Source: Protostelium mycophagum
Lineage: Eukaryota > Evosea > Variosea > Protosteliida > Protosteliaceae
Length of the DNA stretch: 64,000 bases
Direction of reading: 5' to 3'
Assembly (NCBI GenBank): GCA_002081555.1
Contig: MZNV01001755.1
Location: 1 to 64,000 of the forward strand
Shown: piece by piece, positions 1 through 10,986 of the stretch
How the letters are laid out: every line of letters starts with the position of its first letter
Position numbering within the stretch: position 1 is the stretch's first letter
Translations under genes and position numbers: made by a program
The notes under the pieces: generated by a model
What the model saw: the letters and a program-made list of their open reading frames with translations, nothing else
Told to the model about the DNA's origin: nothing
Databases searched by the model: none

Positions 1-30
1 TATCGATATTTTTGATTTTCTATTTCAATC

Positions 31-390
31 TTGTTAATGGTTGTAGATATCTGCACTGTAAAATGGGATTCATGTATTTGTGATGCTTGTCAGGAGATCA
101 TTGCAGAGATAGTGAAAGACAAGACCTTTAAGTCCTCTATCTCTGATGGAAAAAAATTCACATTATATGGGCTGATGCAATGGGCTCCTTCAAAAAGTCT
201 TGCCATCTTTCTGATTCCTGCCACCCCTACACCTGAGGACCTCAACCCTCTAACTCTCAAGAAGAAGCCTCATGGTGGTCCCCCAGGCTTTATAGAGGAG
301 TCTTCAGAAGAGAAAAGTTCCCCTAGAAAAAGAAGAAAGGAAAAGGGTTCTTCTGGTGACCAGTCTCAGACCAGAAAAAAAGAAAAATAA
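31..390 (+). CDS. Hypothetical 119-residue reading frame, not recognised
   Basis: An open frame of 119 codons, followed at once by an AATAAA-like signal near 402. The first half has a Cys-x4-Cys-x2-Cys cluster (residues about 13 to 20). The second half is Pro- and Lys-rich and ends in a basic, charged run with SSPRKRRKEK, which looks disordered or nuclear. I recognise no family. The next 800 bases hold no gene I can support, and a decayed VPS4 fragment follows, so this may be a relic or a chance frame. There is no splice or homology support. Confidence 0.25.
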   Translation: MLMVVDICTVKWDSCICDACQEIIAEIVKDKTFKSSISDGKKFTLYGLMQWAPSKSLAIFLIPATPTPEDLNPLTLKKKPHGGPPGFIEESSEEKSSPRKRRKEKGSSGDQSQTRKKEK

Positions 391-1244
391 TTCTTTGTTT
401 TCAATAAAATCAATTACATTTTGAGTCAATATTATTTTTGTTTAATAATCTTTAATAACATCATCGAAATCAATATCAATATTTATATCAATATTATTGG
501 CAGTATTGTTATCAGATGGTGACTTCTTGTTCCACGTATGCTCCAATGATAATTTTTACAAAAAAGCTACTTTAGACATTTGCACAATGGTACAAGTATC
601 AATTTTCACCAGAGTCTGACTGGTATAATGGATTGTCTTCGCGCTGAAAGAAGAGTTGCTCTGCCTCCCTCTAAAGGAATCATAAACAGATAGCAAACAG
701 AGCAGCTATAGAGGTCATAAATGCTTATATGAGGAACTGAGAGATTGGTTCAAGAAGTTTACTATAAGCCTAGAGATACAAGAGCTCTCATTAATGATTG
801 TCCATCAGCTTGTTGCAAAGCATCTAAAGGAGTTTCTACTTTCTTGGCCCATCCAGAATGCTGATGTGAGACAAGGACCTGCCTTGAAACTACACAATCA
901 ATAAATTATTAAATATGACTGCTTCTGTCCTGTCTTTGCCCACAGATCACAGACATGTTTTTTATCTAAACCAGAAAAAAATGTAAAATGTTTTCATTTT
1001 TGTTTTAATCCTGCTGTCATGTCCTTTGCAAACAGCTCATTAAATGTTGAAATAATTTTTGAATAAACTATATATTTTTTTTGTGTTAATGTTGTCAATG
1101 ACTAGTCTATCATTTAGAAGAGGGATGTGATTTATTTGCAGAGGCTCTGTGCTGTTGAGTCTGTGTCAGTGATGCTGAAATTAATCTTCTATAAGTGTTT
1201 AGGTTGGTCTTAGAGCATGCTGGTGGGTCATGTGACCTGTACAG
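391..1244. other. Gap without a supported gene
   Basis: AT-rich sequence with scattered stops in all frames. AATAAA-type signals occur near 402 and 898. I looked here for the missing N-terminal part of VPS4 (Walker A and B motifs) and did not find it. Confidence 0.5.
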
Positions 1245-1260
1245 TTGTCTCAAATATTCA

Positions 1261-1778
1261 ATCCCACAGATTCAAGAAGCATATATACATCCTGCTACCC
1301 AAAGAGACTGCTTGTGCCAGAATGTTTGAAATTCACCTCAGAGACACCCCTCACACACTCACTAAGGTACTCCATCTACAACTCATTTTCACTTGAAGCT
1401 GAAGAAATGTATAGGAAAACTTTAAGCAATTGGGTGCGGCAACCAAACTGTACTCTGGATCAGATATTGCTGCTGTTGTGCGTGATGCCATGATGCAGCC
1501 CATTTGTTTGCTTCAATCTGCAACACATTTCAAGAAAACAAGCGGACCCTCCAGGAATGACCCTTCAGTCATTGTAGATGACCTCTTAGAACCTTGCTTG
1601 CCTGATGATCCTGGAGCTGTTGAGATGACATAGGAGGAGATCGACTCCAACAAGCTGTTTATCCTGAAGATATCTCATAAGATTTCCAGAGAAGTCTGAA
1701 GCAAAACAGACCCACCGTGTCACAGGGAGATTTGGGTGCGTTTGTAGACTTCACCAAGCAGTTTGGACAGGAAGGATA
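1261..1778 (+). pseudogene. VPS4-type AAA ATPase, C-terminal relic
   Basis: Translated pieces match the C-terminal third of VPS4, the ATPase that disassembles ESCRT-III. From 1261 one reads RFKKHIYILLPKE and MFEIHLRDTPHTLTK, which is the end of the AAA domain. From 1430 come [42 protein letters not shown] and GAVEMT. Near 1690-1778 come RPTVSQGDLGAF and the typical terminus FTKQFGQEG with stop. A plausible intron (about 1366-1435) joins the first two parts. The gene is broken: the conserved Trp codon after VEMT is TAG at 1631, the frame shifts before the RPTV segment, and the exon start near 1400 (EEMYRK) is out of frame. The nucleotide-binding part is absent. Host-gene pseudogene, probably a partial duplicate. 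Confidence 0.75.
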
Positions 1779-2112
1779 GTCTCCTTGTTGTAGATAAACT
1801 ATACTTATCCTCTTCATCTTCTTTCTATCTACTTCAGAGTGATCTTGTGAAAACTGAGTTTCATTGGTTTGAGACGATTGGAAAAGAGGAGAAATTCAAT
1901 ACTTAGTATCAGCCCTTGTTGAAGAGCATTTAAGTAAAAAACAACTTTTGTTGTATATTGGCCTTTGTTTATTTTACAGAGGATATATCAAGTCTGTCAG
2001 CAATTATTAGCACAATTGTTAAAGTGATAAACTTTTATTTATAAATTTTTTATACTAATCATTTATCTATAAAAGGCAGTAATTTGATAATTCTCTTGCT
2101 GTCTGTTTTACA

Positions 2113-4062
2113 TCAACTGTTTATTGTTGTTTTTTTCGTCTTCAGAATCTTAAGGGCATTAGACTCTTTGTTGGCTTTAGCCCTCACTTTGTCATCTGAA
2201 ATTAACATCTTTATAGTCTCTGTATGCCTTCCTTTTGTTGCTTTTTTGAATGCATCATTCTGTAAATCGGATGGATCTACTCTGTTGTCTGCAAGTAATA
2301 TCCTCACTATATCTGCATGTCCATACTCTGATGCCATTCTTATTGCATAATTCTGATCATGTGATGGATCTACTCTGTTGTCTGCAAGTAATATTCTTAC
2401 TATCTCTGTACATCCGAAATATGAAGCCATCTTAAATGCATAATTCTGCTCATCTGATGGATCTACTCTGTTGTCTGCAAGTAATATCCTCACTGTCTCT
2501 ATATGCCCATAATATGATGCTCTCCTGATTGCATAGTTATGCTCATCTGATGGATCTACTCTGCTGTCTGCAAGTAACATCCTCACTATCTCTATGTGTC
2601 CACCCTCTGATGCTACCTTGATTGCATAATTATGTTGATCTGATGGGTCTACTCTGCTGTCTTCAAGGAGCATCCTCATGATTTCCACATTTCCTTTAAT
2701 TGATACTTTCCTCATTGCATAGTTTTGGTCATCTGATGGATCCACTCTATTATCTGCAAGTAGCATTCTTACTATCTCTTTGTGTTCATAGTATGAGGCC
2801 ATCCTTATTGCATGATTCTGTTTATCTGATGGATCTACTCTGTTGTCTGCAAGTAGCATCCTCACAATCTCTACATGTCCATTTTCTGACTCCATCCTTA
2901 TTACAAAGTTTTGATTGACTGATGGATCTACTCTGCTGTCTGCAAGTAGTAACTCTACTATCTTTACATGTCTAGACTTTGATGCCATCCTTATTGCAAA
3001 ATTGAAATGATCTGATGGATCAACCCTACTGTCCGCAAGTAGAATCTGCACAACTTCTATGTGTCCATACTCTGATGCTATTCTGATTGCATAATTCTGC
3101 TTATCTGATGGGTCTACTCTGTTGTCTGCAAGTAATATCCTTACTATCTCTGTGTGTCCTCTCTTTGATGCAAACCTTATCGCGTAATTCTGCTCATCTG
3201 ATGGATCTACTCTGTTCTCTGCAAGTAATATCCTTGCTGTCTCTATGTGCCCATTCTCTGATGCCTTTTTTATTGCATCGTTTTGGTTATATGATGGATC
3301 TACTCTGTTGTCTGCAAGTAATATTCTTACTATCTGTAAATGTCCATTCTCTGATGCTCTCCTGATAGCATCGTTTTGGTTATCTGATGGATCTACTCTG
3401 CTGTCTGCAAGTAATACTTTTACTGTCTCTAAATGTCCATTCTCTGATGCTCTCCTGATTGCATAGTTTTGGTTATCTGATGGATCTACTCTGCTGTCTA
3501 CAAGTAGTACCTTCACTATCTCCAGATGTCCATTCTCCGATGCTCTCCTGATAGCATAGTTTCGGTTATCTGATGGATCTACTCTGCTGTCTGCAAGTAA
3601 CATCCTCACTATCTCTGTGTGTCCTTCGTCTGATGCTATTTTAATAGCATAATTATGTTGATCTGATGGGTCTACTCTGTTATCTGCAAGTAACATCCCC
3701 ACTATTCTTGTTCTTCCATGTGATGCCTGCGTTATTGCAAGATTATTACTTGCTGTTGGATCTATATTGTGCTGCAACAACAGTTGTATGACCTCAACAC
3801 ACATGATCTTGTAGTGATGAGGTGCCAAAAAGAATCCATCTACTGTTATTCATCATCATACAACTTCCACACCACACATACCTATGTCCCTCCACTTCCT
3901 GCACACTCTCCTGACCCTTGCATATGTTCTATTTCTAGGTGAAAATGGAAATACATATCTTCGGATTTCAACTCTGTCTGGTGTGCTTTCGAGGACCATC
4001 TTTAATATCTCTCTGGTGATATCTTGACTGTTTGATATCAGTCCATATTCTATTCTGTCCAT
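2113..4062 (-). CDS. F-box-like/ankyrin repeat protein, 636 aa
   Basis: Two exons, 4062-3882 and 3842-2113, joined over a 39-nt GT-AG intron; the sum is exactly 637 codons. The N-terminal exon starts MDRIEYGLISNSQDITREIL and ends VRRVCRKWRDIG, an F-box-like helix pair of the kind that binds SKP1 in ubiquitin ligases. The rest is 17 tandem ankyrin-like repeats of exactly 31 residues, consensus VDPSDxQNYAIRxASExGH then xEIVRxLLADxR. Canonical ankyrin repeats have 33 residues, so each unit is two short. The repeats are near-identical in DNA as well (93-bp period). A basic 24-residue tail follows. Probably a substrate adaptor for protein degradation; the substrate is unknown. Start chosen at 4062 because upstream in-frame sequence lacks F-box similarity. 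Confidence 0.85.
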
Positions 4063-5077
4063 CTTTGTTGGCTCTGGTTGCTGGCAGTTGGGCTGGCGAA
4101 AAGTGCAAGAAGAAAGTGCTGGAGGCTTTTTCTGATCACGGTTGTTAGCGCGATTTTTTATTCGAGAATTGTGTTCTTTGAAAAGCCGTCTGATCTCACG
4201 ACAACCGCGATGGATCGATCTCTTGCCGCCAAAACTAATCGTCAAACCCTCGTTGGCTGAAACAGTTTTCACTCCTAATAGGAACTTTATTGTGACTTCG
4301 TCAAGTAAGGTTTTAGAAGTGATATTGGCTGATGATTATTCCATATGTTCAGTGTGACATCTTTGATCCAAGAAAAAAAGTCGTCCAGACAGATCGTTCA
4401 TCATCCTTTTTCATTGTCTATTCAGCAATCAAGACTTGTGCCAGAAGAGACAAAATCACTTTTACAAAATGTAGGGAGATTACCTCCTCTGCATCGATCT
4501 CTCACGATGATTAGTGAGAATTGATGCGGATATACATTTGATCGATGAGTCTACAGACCATATGGTCACAAATTGGCTCGTACCAAAATAGTGACGACAG
4601 ATTTGTGACAAAAATCATGTGATGGCGTCCCTTCCATTTTTCTGACAAAACGTGACAAAAGAGGTACGGATGCAACGGATCGGCTACATAATAAAAATAT
4701 GTCCAAGAATAACCAATAACACAATTCCAACATCTCACACATTGGAATTCGAACGTTTGAACCGCAGGCTTTAATGCAAAATTGGCTGTAATGTTTAAAA
4801 CCTTCAATCTTGCATGAGAAGAACAACAAACATTTCGCGGCCGAAAAGTGAACAAAGTTTGATGTCGGGTTGTAGTTCCGAAGTTGCTTACCGCACATTA
4901 TGCACGTTAATAACCACGGGATCAATAGAGATGGAAATGTGTCTAGCCCGGCTGACACATTCAAACGCCTCTGTCCACGCGGCAAGACAAAGAAGGAAGG
5001 ACACACACGTCTAACTATTTTGTTTAGACGTCATACCTTCGACCTATTTTTAAGGATCATCTTATTAGACTTTCATA
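4063..5077. other. Gap between divergent genes
   Basis: About 1 kb between the F-box/ankyrin gene (-) and myosin I (+), so it should hold both promoters. It contains overlapping open frames of up to 146 codons on the minus strand (4511-5006), but these show no domain, splice logic or family match. I see no TATA box I would defend. Confidence 0.5.
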
Positions 5078-8000
5078 ATGGTGAGCTAGCTCGATAACGC
5101 CGCACGTGTTCTTGTTATTTATCTGACAATAGGCGGGAGCTGCTTGGAAGGATGTGATGAAACAGGAGGGTCTCGATGATATGACCCTCTTGTCCAAAGT
5201 CACAAATGAACAGATCCGTGACAACTTGAAGGAGAGATATGATAATGATATTATCTATGTAAGCAGAACCGACACTGATTCCGACTGACTTTCATATAGA
5301 CAAGTATTAGTGATGTCTTAATCTCTATGAACCCCTACAAGGTGATTATTTTTCCCTCTTTTCTGGCTTTTGTTGAAAACACCAGGCTATTCCCATATAC
5401 GGCAAAGAGATTGTGCAGGACTACATAGGTCGCAGCCGTATAGAGCTGCCACCTCACATCTTTAGTATCGCGGAAGAGTCCTACAGAAGCATGCTCAACG
5501 AAAAAGAAAATCAATGTATTATTATCTCGGGAGAATCAGGCGCAGGGAAAACCGAAGCCGCCAAGAAGATTGTGAGTCTATAATTCCATTTCTACATGGT
5601 CATGACGTCACCAGATGTTCTATATTGCAGAGGTGACTGGTGGAGGTAACACAGGAGGACGTTTAGAACATGTAAAGATGATAATCTTGGAAACGAATCC
5701 CCTTCTCGAGGCCTTCGGTACGTGAATTATTCATCTACAACGTTGTAGACGCTCATTCTCCCAGGAAACGCCAAGACCCTCAGAAACAACAACTCCTCCC
5801 GTTTCGTGAGTCTCTTTTTCTTCGAAAAATCCACTGAAATTTCAGGGAAAATACTTCGAGTTGTATTTCAATAAGAACGGAGACCCTGATGGAGGACTCA
5901 TCACCAACTACCTCTTGGAGAAATCTCGCGTGGTTTTCCAGATTCCTGGGGAAAGAAATTTCCACATCTTTTACCAGTACTGCATCGGCGCCTCCGCGCA
6001 AGAGAAGAGTAAGATTTCTCGGAAATTTCTGGAAATAAGCTGAGTCGTTGTAGACGATTATGGGATTGGACAGGCTAGCGATTTCGTTTATTTGACAACT
6101 GGTAATACACTTACCGTAGACGGTATGGACGACTACCAAGAATGGCAGGATGTCAGAGTAAGTCTTCTTTAATCCGTTGTAGACCGTCACAATATCGTTG
6201 TAGACGGTCAAAAGATCGTTGTAGACACTAAAATATGCAGAAAGCGATGAACGTGATTGGAATTTCGGCCCAGGAACAAGGAAGCATCATGCAATCTCTT
6301 GCCGCTATTCTTTGGATCGGAAACCTCACCTACAACGTTGCCGGTGAAAAGGTCAGGACCACCCTCTACAACGCGACATCTTCACGCCTTCAACGAGACG
6401 TGACCCATTTTTAGGCGACCATCGCGGACCAAGGCACACTCGATTACGTGGCATATCTACTGAGCGTCCCCCCTGCCTTCTTGAAATCTTCTTTGGAAAC
6501 CAGACAGATGGAGACTAAGCACGGTGGCAGGAGTGGAACATCATATACAGTGAGTACAGCTCCATCATGGACATGTGTTTCTCCATTACGGACATGTCTT
6601 GTGAGCAGCTGCGGTGTGTTGTGTTTTATTTGAAGAAAATCAAGTCGGAGATAACATTGTTTGGTGGCTTTGCGCCACTGAAATGTAAAGTCACAGAGCT
6701 CTCGAAAGACGTCCCTCTACAACGATACGAGTGATGACGTCATCAGGTGCCCCTCAACCAGGTACAAGCCCTCGCGGCAAGAGATGGTCTCGCCAAGGCG
6801 ATATACAGTAGGATGTTCGACTGGCTCGTTCAAAGACTCAATGAAGCCTTGAAATCCCAATCCCCCGACTACAACATAGGTGTCTTGGTGAGTATATCTT
6901 GACGATCTACAATGATGTAGATGGAGTTTCGTGACTGAAATGGGACAGGATATTTACGGATTTGAAGTGTTTGAAAACAACAGTTTTGAGCAGTTGTGCA
7001 TGTAAGTCCAAATATGAGAAGGGTTTAGGGTTTAGGTTATATGTGAGTGCTGCATTGCGGCTCTGCCGCAATAAAATATCAGTCCCAACAGCAGAGTTGC
7101 ACCAGAACCTTCCGAAATTTCGAGGAAATTTCTTGGAGAACTGACTCGCCCAGTAACTATGTCAACGAGAAGCTCCAACAGATCTTCATTCAGTTCACGC
7201 TGAAGAATGAACAAGAGGAGTATGTGAGAGAAGGTATCAAATGGACACCCATAGAGTACTTCAACAACAAGATCGTGTGTGACTTGATCGAGGAGAAGAG
7301 ACCCCCTGGTGAGTGCCATGATATCATCATGGAATATGATGTCATCATGCAATGTTACGGCGGAAATATTATTGTACGAAATTGTACTGAATTTTACAGG
7401 AATTTTCCCAGTTATGGATGATGTCTGCAAGTCTGTACACGCCGTGCAGAAGGGAGCAGATGAGGCACTACAACAGCGTATCTCCGCCTGCAGCGAGAAC
7501 CCCCACTTCAACCTTCGCGCCCAAAACTTCCTCATCAAGCATTACGCCGGAGACGTACGGAATCCTCCAATTCTCCACCAACTTCCCAGAGATCTGATCG
7601 AAATTTCAGGTTACGTACAGAATCGCGGGTATGGTGGAGAAGAACAAGGACCAGCTCGGCAAAGATCTGATCGAGATGGCGCAGATGAGCCAAAACGCCT
7701 TCATCGCTGGCCTTTTCCCAGAATCTGCAGAATCTTCTGGGAACACTACCGCCGGTTTCAAGATCAAGGTCTGACATTTGTTGGATTTTTACGACTTCTC
7801 CACAGTATAGATCTGCTGCAGATCTGCGATTCATTGTGGGTTGTAGTCGGGCCACAACAAGAAAATGTTTTTAGATCTAAGGCGTGGCTGACTCGTTGTA
7901 GACGTCCGCTAACGCCTTGGTGAACACCTTGTCTAAATGTGCACCCCATTACGTCAGATGCCTCAAGCCCAACGACCAGAAGGCCGCGAACGTCTTTGAC

Positions 8001-10588
8001 GCTCCTCGTGTCATGCATCAGGTTCGTTGTAGATGACCATCATAATGATGACGTGTGATGACGTCATTCAGGTTCGCTACTTGGGACTTTTAGACAATAT
8101 CAAAGTCCGTAGATCCGGATTTGCTTACCGAACTGTCTTCAAAAAATTCTTGGAGAGGTGAAATTTTCTCGTTGTAGAATGATATTCTGATGACGTGTGT
8201 AGGTATTACCTCATTTCCGGAAGGACCTCATACGCCGGTCAGAAGGTGTGGAAGGGTGATGACGTGTCAGGATGTAGAGCTATCCTCGAGGATGCCCCCG
8301 TCGCCAAGACAGAGTGGCAGATCGGTTCCACCAAAGTCTTCCTCAAAGCTCCCGAGACTGTACGCCCTCCAATTCATCGAATTTTCACCGACCTTTCCTC
8401 AAAATTTCAATAACTTTTTCTCGAAATTTTCACCGACCTTTCCCGAAATTTCGCTGACTTTTCGCAGTTGTTTGCCTTTGAGGATTTGAGAGTGAATTAT
8501 TACCACAATATGGTGAGCCGTGTTAAGACAGCCTACAGGACCTTCAAAGACCACAAGAACAAGTGCGCAAACAGAATCAAAAACGCCTTCAGAACCTGGA
8601 AGACCGCACGTGAGGAAGCCGTACAGGTACACCTGACATATGTCATCGATCTGTCAAACTGACATGTGACAGGCCATCCAGAAGGCGTACAGAGCGTATA
8701 AGGGTGCCGCCCCCTACTTCGATCTGAAAATGGCGGGAGAGAAGACTATTGAAGGAAAAAAGGAGAGACAAAGATACAGTTTGACATCTGTCAGAAAGTA
8801 CTTTGGGGACTATCTCGGGATCCAAGGACAGAGGGAGCTGTTGGCCGCCATGGGCCCCGGAGGTATTTTTTTATTTGCTTTTTTCTGGTGTAAAAATTGT
8901 TGGGCACAATGGATTGAACCTATCAGCTTCGGAGCCAGTCATGTTCTCCGCAAAGGGACAAGTTGTAGTTCACTCGAGCATTCTCGGAACACCCAAATTA
9001 AGTCCTAGATTCATCATCGTCACCCAGAGGGTCAGTCTTTCGTTGTAGATGGAGCGTAAACCCCCGGAATTTCTGATTTTTATCAGAATATTTTTACCAT
9101 CATGCTGAAGGTGAAGAACAATCTGGCTCAGCATATATTGGACAGAACTATTCCCATACCTTCGGTAAGTAATTTCGACCATCTACAACTCTGTAAAACA
9201 CAAAAATAATATGAAAACGTCGATTTACAGTGTTGTAGATCACCAGTGCGTCTCTTTCCCCTCAATTCGACAACTTCTTGGTGCTTCACGTCACCGAGGA
9301 TGCCGATCTGATCGTACAAACAGACTTTAAGACTGAGATGCTGGCGTGGTTGAATCAACACGGTAGTATCCGTAACAACGTCACCTTCTCCGACAAGTCC
9401 GTAATTTCCCGCGATTTTCTGAAAATTCAGAGAAAATTCAGATGAATAAGTGTTGAAAAATACAGGATTAAATACCAGAAGAAGAAAGGAGCCTTTAAAG
9501 AACTTACTTTTGTCAAAGACACGATGCACAAGCAGGCAGCTCTGAACCCCTTCTTCAAAAAAGGCAAAATCATGACCTCTGACGGACTTCCCGCTTCCAG
9601 CCGTAAGTCGAAATCTCCACGATTTTTCACGACGAGATAGGATGAGATTTCGATGAAAATTCGCTGAAATCTCGCAGGGGTCAAACAGTTTGAGTTTAGG
9701 AAGAAGGCGGCACCAAAGCCTGTTGTAGAGAGGCAGAGGGAAGTAGTGCAAGTCAGGCGTGGAAATGCCACAGGAGCATTACGTGGAACCACAAAAGGTT
9801 CGTACGTCTACAACTCGCCTCTGAAATTTCCCTGAAATTTCCTGAAAAAATACAGCGGGAGTTGGTGCCAAGAACACGGTGAATATTCCTGGTGGTGAGG
9901 GTCAATACGAAGATTCAGACTACCAGGCACCCGCACCTACACCTATCAAGGTGGGAGGACAAGCCCCAGGCCCCAACGGTCCAGCGCCAGGTTCGTGTTT
10001 GAAATTCAAAGTTTGAAAAAGGCGGGAAAAAGTGGGGGTGAAAACTTTCGAAAATGTGTCGACATGATTGGTGTACATCGACAAGTCTTCTGCAACTAGA
10101 TATAACTTTGTGTTGAAATTGTTTAGTTCGCGGTGGACCAGTTCGTGGTGGCCCCGGACCCGCAAGAGGAGGTGACAGTCTTCATTTACCTCGTTGTAGA
10201 TGATTATATTTACATAAAACAGCCCCCGGACCCGCACGAGGAGCACCTGCCGGTGGACCAGCTCGTGGAGCTCCCGGACCCGCAAGAGGAGGTAAATAAC
10301 CTTCTCAGTTTTTGAAGGACTTGTTAGTTTTATAGACGAAATCAAGTTTAGTTAAGACAAAATTAACTTGTATTGCAGCACCTGGACCTGGGCGTGGAGC
10401 TCTGCCCAGTCCGGGAGGACCCGGACCCGCAGCTCGTGGTGCCCCTGCAGGTGAAGCTTCTTGACATCTCAAGAGTCTGAGATTTCATAGGACCAGGTGG
10501 ACCAGCCAGAGGTGCTCCACCCGGAAGAGGAGCTCCCGGTATGGGAGGAGCTCCACGAGGACGTGGCGCATTGCCTCCCAGGCCTTAA
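5078..10588 (+). CDS. Class I myosin heavy chain, long-tailed amoeboid type
   Basis: About 30 exons encode a motor of roughly 1,050 residues. The first coding exon is the ATG alone (5078-5080); after a 52-nt intron the protein continues [16 protein letters not shown]. Seen in order: P-loop [13 protein letters not shown] (near 5540), switch [19 protein letters not shown], switch [22 protein letters not shown], a TEDS-site Thr before SYTVPLN (16 residues upstream of the DGLAK motif, so heavy-chain kinase control is expected), the converter, an IQ-like neck ([11 protein letters not shown]), a lipid-binding TH1 tail, and a Gly-Pro-Ala-Arg-rich TH2 tail on five small exons. No SH3 domain is visible before the stop at 10586-10588. 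It should link membranes to actin in endocytosis and protrusion. An AATAAA lies at 10602. One intron (about 6550-6747) is near 200 nt while most are about 50. Confidence 0.95.
5734..5749. repeat. 16-nt perfect palindrome TCTACAACGTTGTAGA
   Basis: Two copies of the dispersed intron word, head to head, in the intron between the EAFG and NAKTL exons of myosin I. The identical palindrome recurs at 44647-44662. Confidence 0.9.
7021..7036 (+). repeat. Telomere-like GGGTTTAGGGTTTAGG tract
   Basis: Two and a third copies of TTTAGGG inside a myosin intron, 18 bases before a GCGGC hairpin. Resembles a plant/protist telom repeat unit; too short to call a true interstitial telomere. Confidence 0.4.
7055..7071. 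repeat. TTGCGGC-TCT-GCCGCAA hairpin
   Basis: Perfect 7-bp inverted repeat with a 3-base loop, in a myosin intron. Same core as the hairpins at 25441, 59641 and in the 24685 tandem repeats. Confidence 0.7.
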
Positions 10589-10986
10589 TGTTGTTGTACA
10601 CAATAAACTACACTCAAGTGGTTGTTCATGAATGGGATTTTGAAGAGCATTATGAAGAATTGCACGGTTGTGTTTGGCGGAATGCCATTTTATTAATCTA
10701 TCTACAAGGAGAAAAAAATGTTTACAAATACAGCAATGATTGTCTAGATCATCTAGTGTTTCTCTCCAGATTGTGAGATGGTTTCAGACAAATCTCCTCT
10801 GACGGAGCCTTCTATTGCTTTATCTGTCCAAAGATGTGTTTCACTATAATATGGATGACCTAATCAATATCCACAGACGTGATAATCGCATGGAGCTGAC
10901 GGCGAGGCACGCTGGCAAACGAGGGTTTCCAAGAGAATAAAACTGCACAAATTTTAAAATTAAAATCCCACAAAACCGATCAGATC
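10589..10986. other. Spacer between myosin I and the RCC1 gene
   Basis: Contains the myosin poly(A) signal (AATAAA at 10602) and presumably the promoter of the RCC1-repeat gene. Short open frames here show no family match. Confidence 0.5.

Noticed and set aside
2084-3466. Open frames on the plus strand across the ankyrin array
   Set aside because: They are antisense shadows of the 93-bp repeat; the minus-strand frame has the domain and the intron.
2113-4062. Viral origin of the ankyrin array
   Set aside because: Giant viruses carry similar repeats, but here an intron and an F-box-like exon fit a host gene and no viral neighbour exists.
4511-5006. Minus-strand frames of 114 and 146 codons
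   Set aside because: No family match and they overlap each other; chance frames in a promoter region.
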